From contig NZ_JAMBIZ010000002.1 in NCBI RefSeq assembly GCF_025291715.1, positions 1 to 64,000 on the forward strand: DNA of 64,000 nt. The letters are read 5' to 3'. Positions 46,310 to 54,665 of the stretch are shown here, one piece after another; the first letter of the stretch is position 1, and each line of letters opens with the position of its first letter. Under the pieces are notes generated by a model that saw nothing but the letters and a program-made list of their open reading frames with translations, was not told the DNA's origin and made no database searches. Position numbers and translations under genes: made by a program. The DNA comes from Metasolibacillus sp. Lineage in GTDB: Bacteria; Bacillota; Bacilli; Bacillales_A; Planococcaceae.

Positions 46310-47018
46310 ACTTTTTAGCATTTGCCTCCTGTAGTGCAACTCGCTCTAGCTCCTCGCTATGCTCGCGGTATTGCTTATAATAAAATAAAATATCCTCTAC
46401 GTATTGTGCACTATGATTATATTGGTAAATCGCTTTTTTTAATTCCCCTTTTGCCACGCCCGCCCTTGCTAAAAAGTTTGCAGCGGAGTAAATCGCATCC
46501 TCGATGTCATATGGATCTGCAATGCCATCATTATTGGCATCAACACCGTAGCCACCATATTTTTTAATCATTTTCGGATTCATTTTCTCTTCTTTTGTTA
46601 TTTCTCCTTGTCCTAAGCCTGTACAAGTTGGGTGCTTCCAGCCGACAAAGGTACAAGGCATAAATTGCATATGTCCTTCTGCACCGACTGGAGATACAAG
46701 TGTTGACATCGTTGAAAAACGTGTTTCTACGCGATGATGTGCAGCAAGCAATGTCCAAGGAACACCATATTTTTCCTCAGCAGCTAAGTAGATTGGAATA
46801 TACTCCATAGGAATATCTAAGTCGAAATTTGGTGGTACTTGAGATGCTTCCTCTTCTTCAACCGTTGCTTGAAAAGTTGGGATTAGCTGCAGCTCTTTCC
46901 ATGCTAAATAGACAAAAAAATAAACTGTTATCGCAACAGGTACTAACAGCACAATAATCCATATTTGAATTTTTTGAGAAAGAAGTGGATCTTTCTTGCC
47001 CTTGTTCTTTTTTGCCAT
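46308..47018 (-). CDS. membrane-anchored lytic transglycosylase
   Basis: 236 residues. A Lys-rich start (MAKKNKGKKDPLL) and one membrane segment (about 17-37) leave a lysozyme-like SLT domain outside. VPWTLLAAHHRVETRFSTMS holds the catalytic Glu, and EGHMQFMPCTFVGW, GVDANNDGIADPYDIEDAIYSAANFLA and YNHSAQYVEDIL follow as in MltB/CwlT-type muramidases. It cleaves peptidoglycan. The spacer before it is shared with divergent mscL. Confidence 0.88.
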   Translation of the reverse strand: MAKKNKGKKDPLLSQKIQIWIIVLLVPVAITVYFFVYLAWKELQLIPTFQATVEEEEASQVPPNFDLDIPMEYIPIYLAAEEKYGVPWTLLAAHHRVETRFSTMSTLVSPVGAEGHMQFMPCTFVGWKHPTCTGLGQGEITKEEKMNPKMIKKYGGYGVDANNDGIADPYDIEDAIYSAANFLARAGVAKGELKKAIYQYNHSAQYVEDILFYYKQYREHSEELERVALQEANAKK

Positions 47019-47182
47019 ATGCGCACCCCATTATTTCAATCGTTTAATTACCATATATTTATTATCGAAATAAAATAGATTTTGTTTAATCAATGATATT
47101 ATCCTATTTCATTTATCACTTTTGTCCGCTACAATAAAAAAGTAGAGCACAAACTTATATATTTTAAAAGGAGCATTATATT

Positions 47183-47563
47183 ATGTGGAAAGACTTTAAA
47201 GAATTCGCGATGCGCGGCAATGTGATTGATTTAGCAGTTGCTGTAGTTATCGGTGCAGCATTTGGGAAAATCGTTTCATCATTAGTTGATGATATTATTA
47301 TGCCATTAATCGGTATATTAACAGGCGGTATTGACCTTTCAAAAAGCTTTGCATTCGGTATTGGTGATGCACAAATAAAAATTGGTGCGTTTTTACAATC
47401 AATTATCGATTTCACATTAATTGCCTTTGCTATTTTCATGGCAATTCGTATCATGAATAAGCTAAGCAAGAAAAAAGAAGAGGCTATTGAGGAAAAAGCA
47501 CCAGAAGTGGATTCAAAGGAAGAACTTTTAAAAGAAATTCGCGATTTATTAAAAGAGAAATAA
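47183..47563 (+). CDS. mscL: large-conductance mechanosensitive channel
   Basis: 126 residues. The pore helix [41 protein letters not shown] is typical, followed by the second membrane helix and a Lys/Glu-rich cytoplasmic bundle. It opens under membrane tension to protect against osmotic downshock. GGAG precedes the ATG; monocistronic. Confidence 0.96.
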   Translation: MWKDFKEFAMRGNVIDLAVAVVIGAAFGKIVSSLVDDIIMPLIGILTGGIDLSKSFAFGIGDAQIKIGAFLQSIIDFTLIAFAIFMAIRIMNKLSKKKEEAIEEKAPEVDSKEELLKEIRDLLKEK

Positions 47564-47579
47564 GGATAGACAGAAATGA

Positions 47580-47606
47580 CGAAAACAGCTTTGTTTTCGT
47601 TTTTTT
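47580..47606 (+). terminator. terminator after mscL
   Basis: CGAAAAC/GTTTTCG with loop AGCTTT followed by T7. Confidence 0.85.
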
Positions 47607-47717
47607 GTTGCTTAATTCAGAGAAAAGCTATTGATACGATAGAATATAAATGATAAATTTGTTTAATAGTCAAAACATTCTTGTTTTGCGAAATATAATG
47701 ATAGAAAGAGTGAGTTT

Positions 47718-48833
47718 ATGACAAAGCAGCGTATTGAAACAACGTTAGTACAATTAGGAAATCATAGCGATCCAAAAACAGGGGCTGTCAACCCACCTGT
47801 TCATTTTTCTACTGCCTATAAACATGATGGCATCGGTAAATCAACAGGCTACGATTATACACGTACTAAAAACCCAACCCGCACGATTTTAGAAGAAGGT
47901 ATCGCAAAGCTTGAAGGTGGCGATGCAGGCTTTGCTTGTAGCTCAGGTATGGCAGCGATTCAGCTCGTATTATCATTATTTAAGCCAAATGATGAACTCA
48001 TTTTACCAGAAGATTTATACGGTGGCACATACCGCCTATTAAAAACGTATTCAGATAATTATAATATTAAACCGGTCTATTCAACATTTACATCTGTTGA
48101 GGAAGTCAAAGCATTAATCACTGACAACACTCGTGCATTATTTATTGAAACACCAACAAATCCATTAATGCAGGAAATTGATTTAGTGGCATACGCAGCC
48201 GTTGCAAAGGAGCATAGCTTACTATTAATCGTAGACAATACATTCTACACACCTTATTTCCAACGTCCAATTGAGCTTGGCGCAGATATTGTCCTTCATA
48301 GTGCGACAAAATATATCGGTGGACATAATGACGTATTAGCTGGGCTTGTTGTTGCAAAAGGACAGGAGCTATGCGAACGCTTAGGCTTTATCCATAATGG
48401 TGTCGGTATGACATTAGGACCGCTTGATGCATGGCTATTAATTCGTGGTTTAAAAACATTGCATTTACGCTTAAAGCAGCACGATGCCAATGCAAAGCAA
48501 GTTGCAGCATATTTAGAGCAGGAGCCTCTTGTAACCGATGTATTATATACAGGAAAAGGCGGCATGCTGTCATTCCGTGTCAAGGATGAAGCAATGGTTG
48601 ACCCATTCCTACAAAATATTAAGCTCATTACATTTGCGGAAAGCCTTGGTGGTGTAGAGAGCTTTATCACCTACCCTGCAACGCAAACACATGCGGATAT
48701 TCCATATGAAGAGCGCGTAGCACGCGGTGTTTGTAATCGATTGCTCCGCTTCTCTGTTGGTGTAGAGGAAGCCGAAGATTTAATCGAGGATTTACAACAA
48801 GTATTTGACTTGCTGCGAAAGGAAGGGTTTTAA
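47718..48833 (+). CDS. metI: cystathionine gamma-synthase/O-acetylhomoserine thiolyase
   Basis: 371 residues of the Cys/Met-metabolism PLP family. The PLP lysine is in HSATKYIGGHNDVLAG; VNPPVHFSTAYKH, YDYTRTKNPTRTILE and ETPTNPLMQEIDL match the Bacillus MetI group. It joins O-acetylhomoserine with cysteine (or sulfide). It overlaps metC by one base. The 110-base leader after the mscL terminator contains no S-box or T-box fold, unlike B. subtilis metIC. Confidence 0.9.
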   Translation: MTKQRIETTLVQLGNHSDPKTGAVNPPVHFSTAYKHDGIGKSTGYDYTRTKNPTRTILEEGIAKLEGGDAGFACSSGMAAIQLVLSLFKPNDELILPEDLYGGTYRLLKTYSDNYNIKPVYSTFTSVEEVKALITDNTRALFIETPTNPLMQEIDLVAYAAVAKEHSLLLIVDNTFYTPYFQRPIELGADIVLHSATKYIGGHNDVLAGLVVAKGQELCERLGFIHNGVGMTLGPLDAWLLIRGLKTLHLRLKQHDANAKQVAAYLEQEPLVTDVLYTGKGGMLSFRVKDEAMVDPFLQNIKLITFAESLGGVESFITYPATQTHADIPYEERVARGVCNRLLRFSVGVEEAEDLIEDLQQVFDLLRKEGF

Positions 48834-49990
48834 TGACAAACCTTGAAACAGCGCTTATCCATGGCGCAATTCGTGAAGGCTATGCGGATAAAAAAGGTGC
48901 AGTCAATGTGCCGATGTATTTATCCTCTACCTTCCATCAAGAATCGATTGATGAATTTGGCGAATTCGATTATGCACGTTCAGGCAACCCAACACGTAAT
49001 GCGTTAGAGCGTGCGATTGCTGAGCTTGAGGGTGGTGACCGTGGATTTGCCTTCGCAACAGGGATGGCAGCTGTCACTGCTTGTTTAATGCTATTGTCAA
49101 AAGGCGACCATATCGTTATTACAGAGGATGTGTATGGTGGCACATATCGCTTTGTCACAAAGGTGCTACCACGCTTTGGCATTACGCATACATTCGTTGA
49201 TTTTTCCAATTTAGAAGCGGTACGTGCGGCGGTTAAACCTGAAACGAAGCTACTCTATATCGAAACGCCCTCTAACCCAACGCTCGGTATTACAGATATT
49301 CGTGCAGTTGCAGCTATCGCAAAGGAACATGGTGCATTATCATTTTTAGATAATACGTTTATGACACCGTTGCACCAACGTCCATTAGAATTAGGTGTGG
49401 ATATCGTCATCCATAGTGCGACGAAGTTTTTATCGGGACATTCTGATATTGTCGCAGGCCTTGCAGTAACAAAAACGCCTGAATTAAGCGACCAGCTATA
49501 CTTTATCCAAAACTCGTTCGGCTCTGTACTGGGCGTGCAAGATAGCTATACATTAATTCAAAATATGAAAACGACAGCGGTGCGCTTTAATGAATCAAGT
49601 CGTGTCGCTATGAAAATTGCACAATATTTACAAGCACACCCACTTGTTGAAAAAGTGTACTATCCAGGGTTAGAAACGCATCCAGGCTACGCTATTCATG
49701 CGGCACAAAGCACATCTGCTGGTGCAGTGTTATCGTTCACATTGCCTAACTACGAAGTAGCAAAAAAATTCGCTAGTGCGATGCAAATTCCGGTCTTTGC
49801 AGTCAGCCTTGGTGGTGTGGAATCGATTTTATCGTACCCAGCAAAAATGAGCCATGCTGCTATGGAGCCTGAGGAACGCATTAAGCGCGGCATTACAGAC
49901 GGACTATTCCGCTTCTCTGTTGGCTTAGAAAATGAAGACGATTTACTTGCAGATTTTGCACAGGCTTTAGAAAAAGCAGGACAAGAATAA
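48833..49990 (+). CDS. metC: cystathionine beta-lyase
   Basis: 385 residues, PLP lysine in HSATKFLSGHSDIVAG, with MYLSSTFHQESIDEFGEFDYARSGNPTRNALE at the N-terminus. It cleaves cystathionine to homocysteine, completing the transsulfuration step begun by MetI. Its ATG uses the last base of the metI stop (TAATG), so translation is coupled. Confidence 0.9.
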   Translation: MTNLETALIHGAIREGYADKKGAVNVPMYLSSTFHQESIDEFGEFDYARSGNPTRNALERAIAELEGGDRGFAFATGMAAVTACLMLLSKGDHIVITEDVYGGTYRFVTKVLPRFGITHTFVDFSNLEAVRAAVKPETKLLYIETPSNPTLGITDIRAVAAIAKEHGALSFLDNTFMTPLHQRPLELGVDIVIHSATKFLSGHSDIVAGLAVTKTPELSDQLYFIQNSFGSVLGVQDSYTLIQNMKTTAVRFNESSRVAMKIAQYLQAHPLVEKVYYPGLETHPGYAIHAAQSTSAGAVLSFTLPNYEVAKKFASAMQIPVFAVSLGGVESILSYPAKMSHAAMEPEERIKRGITDGLFRFSVGLENEDDLLADFAQALEKAGQE

Positions 49991-49994
49991 GATG

Positions 49995-50025
49995 AAAAGG
50001 CATGCTTTTGCGGTATGCCTTTTTG
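49995..50025 (+). terminator. terminator of metI-metC
   Basis: AAAAGGCAT/ATGCCTTTT stem right after the stop, with T5. Confidence 0.8.
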
Positions 50026-50052
50026 TTATACTAGAAGTGGAGGTGATTTTAT

Positions 50053-50942
50053 TTGAAGCTTCAACAGCTTGAAGCCATTATGAGAAGGCTGGATGAGCTG
50101 CATCCAGATTATTTGCATTTGAAGGAGCAGCTAGCCATGATGAATGCTGGCATTGCTGGTGAGAACGAGGTGCAATTCTATTTACGGGAGCTTGCTATGC
50201 CGCATCGGGTTATTCGCAATTTTTCCTTTCTGAATGCACAGCAACAACGCCATGAAATTGATTTTATTATCATTTTTCCATCGTTGATTGTATGCTTTGA
50301 AGTGAAAAATATGGCGGATACCTTGCAGTTTGATATGGAAACTTCACAATTGTTACGTATACGTGCCGGCGTGACAGAGCGCTTTCCAAACCCGATTGAG
50401 CAATTAAAGCGCCATTTGCGCGCGCTCTCCTTTTTATTCCCCACTACTCCTATTTGCGGTGCTGTTGTCATTGCGAATCGCCGGGCTATTATTACAAGCA
50501 AGCCTCACGATTTTCCTATTTTTCACGCAGATTATGTAACAAGCTTTATTGCGAAAAAATTAATGCAGTACCAAGAACCTGTAATGGATATCGAGGACAT
50601 TTACAATAATCTGATGTCCCTACATTCCCCTAAAAAAGAGCAATATACTTTTACATTCATGCAATTAAAACGTGATATTTTTTGTGAAAGATGCACTTTA
50701 CACATGGTAAATTCCTTTGTTTGCGCTGCCGTTTTCAAGATAAATACGCTTATTTTCAAGCATTGTATGATTTCCGTTTACTTGTTGACACGACCATTAC
50801 CAGTCAGCAGTTCTCTTGGCTGTGCGATATTTCATCGAGATATGCAGCGAAACGGCTATTAAAGATTTTACCTATGCTGAAAAAGGGAGGACATTCTTAT
50901 TATGAAATTCCTGAGCAGATTTTTACTATGAAACCCGACTAA
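50053..50942 (+). pseudogene. NERD-domain protein, frameshifted in its zinc ribbon
   Basis: A TTG start six bases after GGAGGTGA opens a NERD (nuclease-related) domain: GIAGENEVQFYL, HEIDFIIIFPSLIVCFEVKN and VVIANRRAII. The normal C-terminal zinc ribbon begins (DIFCERC, to 50694) but the frame then runs into nonfamily sequence to 50862. The expected continuation, HGKFLCLRC...YAYFQALYDFRLL...ITSQQF, is present one frame over (about 50700-50942). The alternative frame has a TGA at 50685, so the lesion lies between about 50692 and 50706 and equals a one-base loss. It is a broken gene or a sequencing error; no -1 slippery heptamer is present there. Confidence 0.75.
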
Positions 50943-50957
50943 AGTAGTTTCGCCCAT

Positions 50958-50990
50958 TAAAAAACTATCGGGACGAATCCCGACAGTTTT
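50958..50990 (-). terminator. terminator after the SCO gene
   Basis: AAAACTGTCGGGA/TCCCGATAGTTTT with loop TTCG and T6, overlapping the stop codon. Confidence 0.88.
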
Positions 50991-51597
50991 ATTTCGCTTG
51001 CTCTTCAATTAGTGTTTCTAAATCAATTGCAATTGTGTCATAAGAAACACCTTCTTCTGTTTCTGTGTAGCCTGAGTAGTTTTTCACGGCTGTTCCTGTT
51101 GCGTCTACTAAATAAAATGTATTCATATGTGTGATTTGGTCTTCTCCTTCAACTTTTTTAATGAATGTTTTAAAGGAATTTAAACCAAATTGTTCGATGA
51201 ATTTTTGGTCGTAGCCTGTGACAAGCTGCCATTTTGATTCATCTGCTACACCATAGCGATCTAAATATGCCCCTAATACTTCAGGTGTATCATTTTCAGG
51301 GTCAACAGAAAAAGCGACGATATTATAATCTTCTACTCCCTGCTCAACTAAGCGATCTTGGATTTCAGCCATATTGTTTGTCATTGGTGAACAAATTGTT
51401 TTACAGTTTGTGAAAATAAACATTGCAAGCCATGGTTTGCCTTTTAAATCTGCTAAAGATAGTTCTTCACCATGCTGGTTTGTTGCTGTAAAATCATTTA
51501 CTTCATAAGATATTGTCGGTTTAAATTTATAATTGCTACATGCTCCTAAAATCACCGTAAATAGCATTAGCAATATCAACAAATTTCTTTTTTTCAT
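50989..51597 (-). CDS. SCO1/SenC-family lipoprotein
   Basis: 202 residues with a lipobox (ILGACSNYK, Cys about 20) and a thioredoxin-like fold. The copper-binding pair is in FTNCKTICSPM, and the metal-ligand His is in DQITHMNTFYLVD. SCO proteins deliver copper to the CuA site of cytochrome c oxidase; B. subtilis YpmQ is the counterpart. It lies 2 kb from the CcdC/CcdB/CcdA genes, in keeping with a respiratory-chain maturation region. Confidence 0.92.
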   Translation of the reverse strand: MKKRNLLILLMLFTVILGACSNYKFKPTISYEVNDFTATNQHGEELSLADLKGKPWLAMFIFTNCKTICSPMTNNMAEIQDRLVEQGVEDYNIVAFSVDPENDTPEVLGAYLDRYGVADESKWQLVTGYDQKFIEQFGLNSFKTFIKKVEGEDQITHMNTFYLVDATGTAVKNYSGYTETEEGVSYDTIAIDLETLIEEQAK

Positions 51598-51707
51598 TCT
51601 ATATCTCGCTCCACTCTGTTATCATTAAGTCCATCTTAACGAATTCGGAAAGCGAATACAATAGCTCTAGCTATGAAGACTTTCTGACGAATTTGTGAAG
51701 CCTTTTT

Positions 51708-51836
51708 TCACAAGTGTTTAATGGTTGTTAGCACCTCATGAATTGCATCGAGCTTGCTTTCAATGCGAGACAATAAATAAAATGAGACAAGGATTGGAAA
51801 GCCTATATCTTGAATCAAAGTTACCCATTGCTCCAT
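51708..51836 (-). CDS. YvrJ family protein
   Basis: 42 residues from the ATG at 51836, after AAGGAGGGGGG. One membrane segment (TLIQDIGFPILVSFYLLSRI) followed by a short amphipathic helix, the YvrJ pattern. In B. subtilis yvrJ belongs to the YvrI/YvrHa sigma-factor regulon. It follows DUF1659 and DUF2922 genes, a common trio, but a terminator lies between it and DUF2922. Confidence 0.8.
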   Translation of the reverse strand: MEQWVTLIQDIGFPILVSFYLLSRIESKLDAIHEVLTTIKHL

Positions 51837-51856
51837 TTGTAGTCCCCCCTCCTTGA

Positions 51857-51896
51857 TAAAAAAATTACCCAGAAAGCATATGCTCACTGGGCAATT
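51857..51896 (-). terminator. internal terminator between DUF2922 and yvrJ
   Basis: AAATTGCCCAG-GAGC/GCTT-CTGGGTAATTT with loop ATAT and T7 on the minus strand. It would reduce yvrJ relative to the two genes upstream. Confidence 0.75.
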
Positions 51897-51903
51897 TGCC
51901 ATA

Positions 51904-52122
51904 TTACATAATGTTAAATTCTTTTACATTACGGCTAATGAGGCGTGCCGCTTTTTTTGCGACAATGCTTGCTTCATCGCGTTTAAAGACATTTTGTGTA
52001 ACAATGGTCTCCATCACTGTTGCAACTTCAGCGTCTGTCAAATTTTCTCGCGGTTCCATAACAGATAAAGTCAATGATTTTTCATTCGCTAATTGAAAAA
52101 TTAGCTGCAATGTGTTTGTCAT
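51904..52122 (-). CDS. DUF2922 family protein
   Basis: 72 residues from the ATG at 52122, six bases after GGGGGAGG. LQLIFQLANEKSLTLSV, then ENLTDAEVATVMETIVTQNVF, the family's usual ABBA pattern. Function unknown; found with DUF1659 across Bacillales. Confidence 0.85.
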   Translation of the reverse strand: MTNTLQLIFQLANEKSLTLSVMEPRENLTDAEVATVMETIVTQNVFKRDEASIVAKKAARLISRNVKEFNIM

Positions 52123-52142
52123 CCACATCCTCCCCCTTTCGT

Positions 52143-52361
52143 TTATTGTTGAATGCGTTGCTTATCCAAGCGTGTAATCGCTGCTAAAGGATAAACAGTT
52201 AAACTTGCTAATGCTGATGCAACAGCTGCCAGTTGCGCTGGCGTAGCAGCTGCTTCAATATTGCGATATGAAGCAGCTTTATAAAGTTTTTTCCCTTCTG
52301 CGCTTCTACCAACTTCAAACTGGAGCGTCATTGTTGCTTGCTCAAATTCGTATGCTGCCAT
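52143..52361 (-). CDS. DUF1659 family protein
   Basis: 72 residues. MTLQFEVGRSAEGKKLYKAASYRNI and the Ala-rich AATPAQLAAVASALASL match DUF1659. First gene of the DUF1659-DUF2922-yvrJ transcript; function unknown. Confidence 0.85.
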   Translation of the reverse strand: MAAYEFEQATMTLQFEVGRSAEGKKLYKAASYRNIEAAATPAQLAAVASALASLTVYPLAAITRLDKQRIQQ

Positions 52362-52492
52362 CTTCCTTCCCCCCTTTCACTTACTTATATAGTGCTGACA
52401 AAGAAGAAAAGGGACAGTGTGAAAACATTTCGAGTGCTAAATATATGAAAAGCTTTTATAATAGAAAAAGAGATTGTAAAGAGGTGAATGAT

Positions 52493-52918
52493 TTGCTGAA
52501 TAGCTGGTTTTTATTATTTATCGTTTTTTGGGTCGTTGTCATGATAAGCTTGCTTGCAATTGGCGGCTTTTTCATGTTCCGCAAATTTTTAAAGCGCATG
52601 CCTAAAAATGACGGTAAATCCGACTTAGATTGGCAAGAATATTATTTAGATAAAACAATTCATTTGTGGGGAGATGAGGCAAAGGCTTTATTGAACGAGC
52701 TAACATCCCCTGTTCCTGAGCTTTTCCGTCAAGTTGCAAAGGAAAAAATTGCTGGGAAAATTGGTGAGCTTGCTCTCAAGGAGCATGCCACAGCCATTGA
52801 CCAAGACATCCTTATTCGTGGCTATATTATCGCTACCCCAAAACGTGATCATAAATTTTTGCGTAAAAAGCTAGATGAATTGAAAATTGATATCACACCT
52901 TATGAACACTTGTTTTAA
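52493..52918 (+). CDS. DUF2621 membrane protein (YneK-like)
   Basis: 141 residues from the TTG at 52493, five bases after GAGGTGA. One N-terminal membrane segment, then DLDWQEYYLDKTIHLWGDE, SPVPELFRQVAKEKIAGKIGELAL and IIATPKRDHKFLRKKLDE, the conserved core of B. subtilis YneK. It converges on ccdC as yneK adjoins ccdC in B. subtilis, which supports the assignment and suggests a link to cytochrome c maturation. Function unknown. Confidence 0.88.
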   Translation: MLNSWFLLFIVFWVVVMISLLAIGGFFMFRKFLKRMPKNDGKSDLDWQEYYLDKTIHLWGDEAKALLNELTSPVPELFRQVAKEKIAGKIGELALKEHATAIDQDILIRGYIIATPKRDHKFLRKKLDELKIDITPYEHLF

Positions 52919-52924
52919 TACAGA

Positions 52925-52957
52925 AAAAGGCTATGGAGCGCATCTCCATAGCCTTTT
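52925..52957. terminator. bidirectional terminator between yneK-like and ccdC
   Basis: A perfect stem, AAAAGGCTATGGAG with its complement around CGCAT. Confidence 0.9.
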
Positions 52958-52958
52958 C

Positions 52959-53441
52959 TTATACTGTCTTCTCCAATTTTTTAAACTGCCATAGCATTGC
53001 GATGCGCCACGGTACAAGCATGGCGAATGCTAAAATCCAGAACATGCCGCCTAATTCACCAATGTCTAAGCTGTTCGAAAAAATCAATTTTAAAACAATT
53101 CGAAATACAAGCAAACCAACTAAAATAAAGAAAAATGCCTTTGAACGTTTTAGAAAAATAGCGCCCTCTCGCACTTCAAATTTCGATGTGGCGATTAAGA
53201 CAGTTGAAAAAATTAAACCGATAGCTGTTGCCTCTACAATTTGTAAGGGGGCAACACGAAATTCCTCAAAAATAAACATTAGTGCTCCTGTTGACATAGC
53301 AATCGGTGGAATAATGATTTTCCGTGCATTCACGGGTTTTTTTTGTGCACGCATACGGACAAACATGACAAATGTCCCCATAATAATTGCCATAACAGTT
53401 GAACCGATTAATAAATATTGAGAGGGGATAGTATTAAGCAT
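52959..53441 (-). CDS. ccdC: CcdC family membrane protein
   Basis: 160 residues with four to five membrane segments (YLLIGSTVMAIIMGTFVMFVRM opening). B. subtilis CcdC (YneJ) is its match in size and position after CcdA and CcdB. It is encoded with the cytochrome c maturation genes, though CcdC itself is not strictly required in B. subtilis. Third gene of the ccdA-ccdB-ccdC transcript. Confidence 0.85.
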   Translation of the reverse strand: MLNTIPSQYLLIGSTVMAIIMGTFVMFVRMRAQKKPVNARKIIIPPIAMSTGALMFIFEEFRVAPLQIVEATAIGLIFSTVLIATSKFEVREGAIFLKRSKAFFFILVGLLVFRIVLKLIFSNSLDIGELGGMFWILAFAMLVPWRIAMLWQFKKLEKTV

Positions 53442-53464
53442 TGTGTCCCTCCTGCTTTCTTCAA

Positions 53465-53824
53465 TTAACTAAATAATGTATCCACAATTCGCTTTAATTC
53501 CTCTGGTTTAAAAGGCTTTACAATGAAATCCTTTACGCCATAGGTTAGCGCCTCTTTAATATGCCGCTGTTGTCCTAATGCGGTAATCATCACTATTTTT
53601 GCATTGGGAAACTCGCTCATAATGTGCTTTGACGCCTCTAAACCTGTCATCACAGGCATCGTTAAATCCATCGTTACGATATCTGGCTGCAATTCTCGAA
53701 AAAGTGCTACCGCCTTTTTGCCATTCGAAGCTTGGGCAACAACGGTAAAGCCCCACTCTTCAAACAATTTACTAATAAATGCACGCATAAACAAAGCGTC
53801 ATCTACGACCATAACTGTTGGCAT
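53465..53824 (-). CDS. ccdB: CheY-like response regulator (CcdB/YneI)
   Basis: 119 residues, a receiver domain only: phosphorylatable Asp in DIVTMDLTMP (about 54), acidic pair in VVDDALFM, Thr in MITALG and Lys in FIVKPFKPEEL. No output domain. B. subtilis CcdB (YneI) has the same form and the same place between ccdA and ccdC. Its partner kinase is unknown. Confidence 0.85.
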   Translation of the reverse strand: MPTVMVVDDALFMRAFISKLFEEWGFTVVAQASNGKKAVALFRELQPDIVTMDLTMPVMTGLEASKHIMSEFPNAKIVMITALGQQRHIKEALTYGVKDFIVKPFKPEELKRIVDTLFS

Positions 53825-53842
53825 AGCACTCCTCCTCTCTAC

Positions 53843-54553
53843 TTAAAATCCTGTGAATCCGCCAAATAGCCCTGAGAAGATACGAATAATGTAATCTAAA
53901 CCATTAAAGAACAATAAAATTCCGACAACAATCATAATATAGCCGCCAACTTTGACGATTTTTTGGCTATTGCGGCGAATCCAAGTTAATCTTGTTACAA
54001 AGAATGATAACACAAAGAACGGGATTGCAAAACCAAAATAATAGGCGAGCATATACCACATGCTAGATCCAGGCTGTGTGCTAGCTAATGCGACAATCGC
54101 CGCTAAAATTGGCCCTGAGCATGGTGTCCACCCTGCTGCAAAGGCTAAACCGATAACAGCTGAACCAAAATAGCCGGATGGGCGATTTTTAAATTTAACT
54201 TTGTGATCTTTCATTAAAAAATCAATTTGTAGCCAGCCAACAATCAGCAAACCGAATAAGACAATTAAAATGGCTCCAATTTGACGTAATAAATCTCGAT
54301 ATTGATGGAAAAATTCCTCCACGAATGATATCCCGAAGCCAAGTACAATAAATATAATCGAGAAGCCGACTAAAAAGCTTAACGTATGTAAAATGGCTCT
54401 TCGTTGCATCATTCCTTTTTCTTTTGTCAATTCATCAAAGCTCATGCCCGTTATGTACGATAAAAATGCTGGATACAGCGGCAACGTACATGGCGAAATA
54501 AAGCTTAAAAAGCCTGCCCCAAAGGCTAACAATATATTTATATCTGTATTCAT
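53843..54553 (-). CDS. ccdA: cytochrome c biogenesis protein CcdA
   Basis: 236 residues with six membrane segments. The redox cysteines are in SFISPCTLPLYPAF (segment 1) and AAGWTPCSGPILAA (segment 4). It carries electrons across the membrane to reduce apocytochrome c and spore-coat thiol proteins. I start at ATG 54553 rather than 54583 because it opens directly onto the first segment and matches the usual length. Confidence 0.93.
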   Translation of the reverse strand: MNTDINILLAFGAGFLSFISPCTLPLYPAFLSYITGMSFDELTKEKGMMQRRAILHTLSFLVGFSIIFIVLGFGISFVEEFFHQYRDLLRQIGAILIVLFGLLIVGWLQIDFLMKDHKVKFKNRPSGYFGSAVIGLAFAAGWTPCSGPILAAIVALASTQPGSSMWYMLAYYFGFAIPFFVLSFFVTRLTWIRRNSQKIVKVGGYIMIVVGILLFFNGLDYIIRIFSGLFGGFTGF

Positions 54554-54665
54554 ATTCCTTTTCGCTCCCTTACTGTCATACATTCATCCTATCAAATTGT
54601 ACGGGAAAATGCGCTTGTTTCAACTGTGAAAGTTTTATGGCAAAAAGGTGAAATCATTTTTCATC

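Noticed and set aside
50676-50687. Programmed -1 frameshift at the T6 run in the NERD gene
   Set aside because: The other frame has a TGA at 50685-50687, so slipping at the T-run would stop at once; the needed shift is further downstream where no slippery sequence exists.
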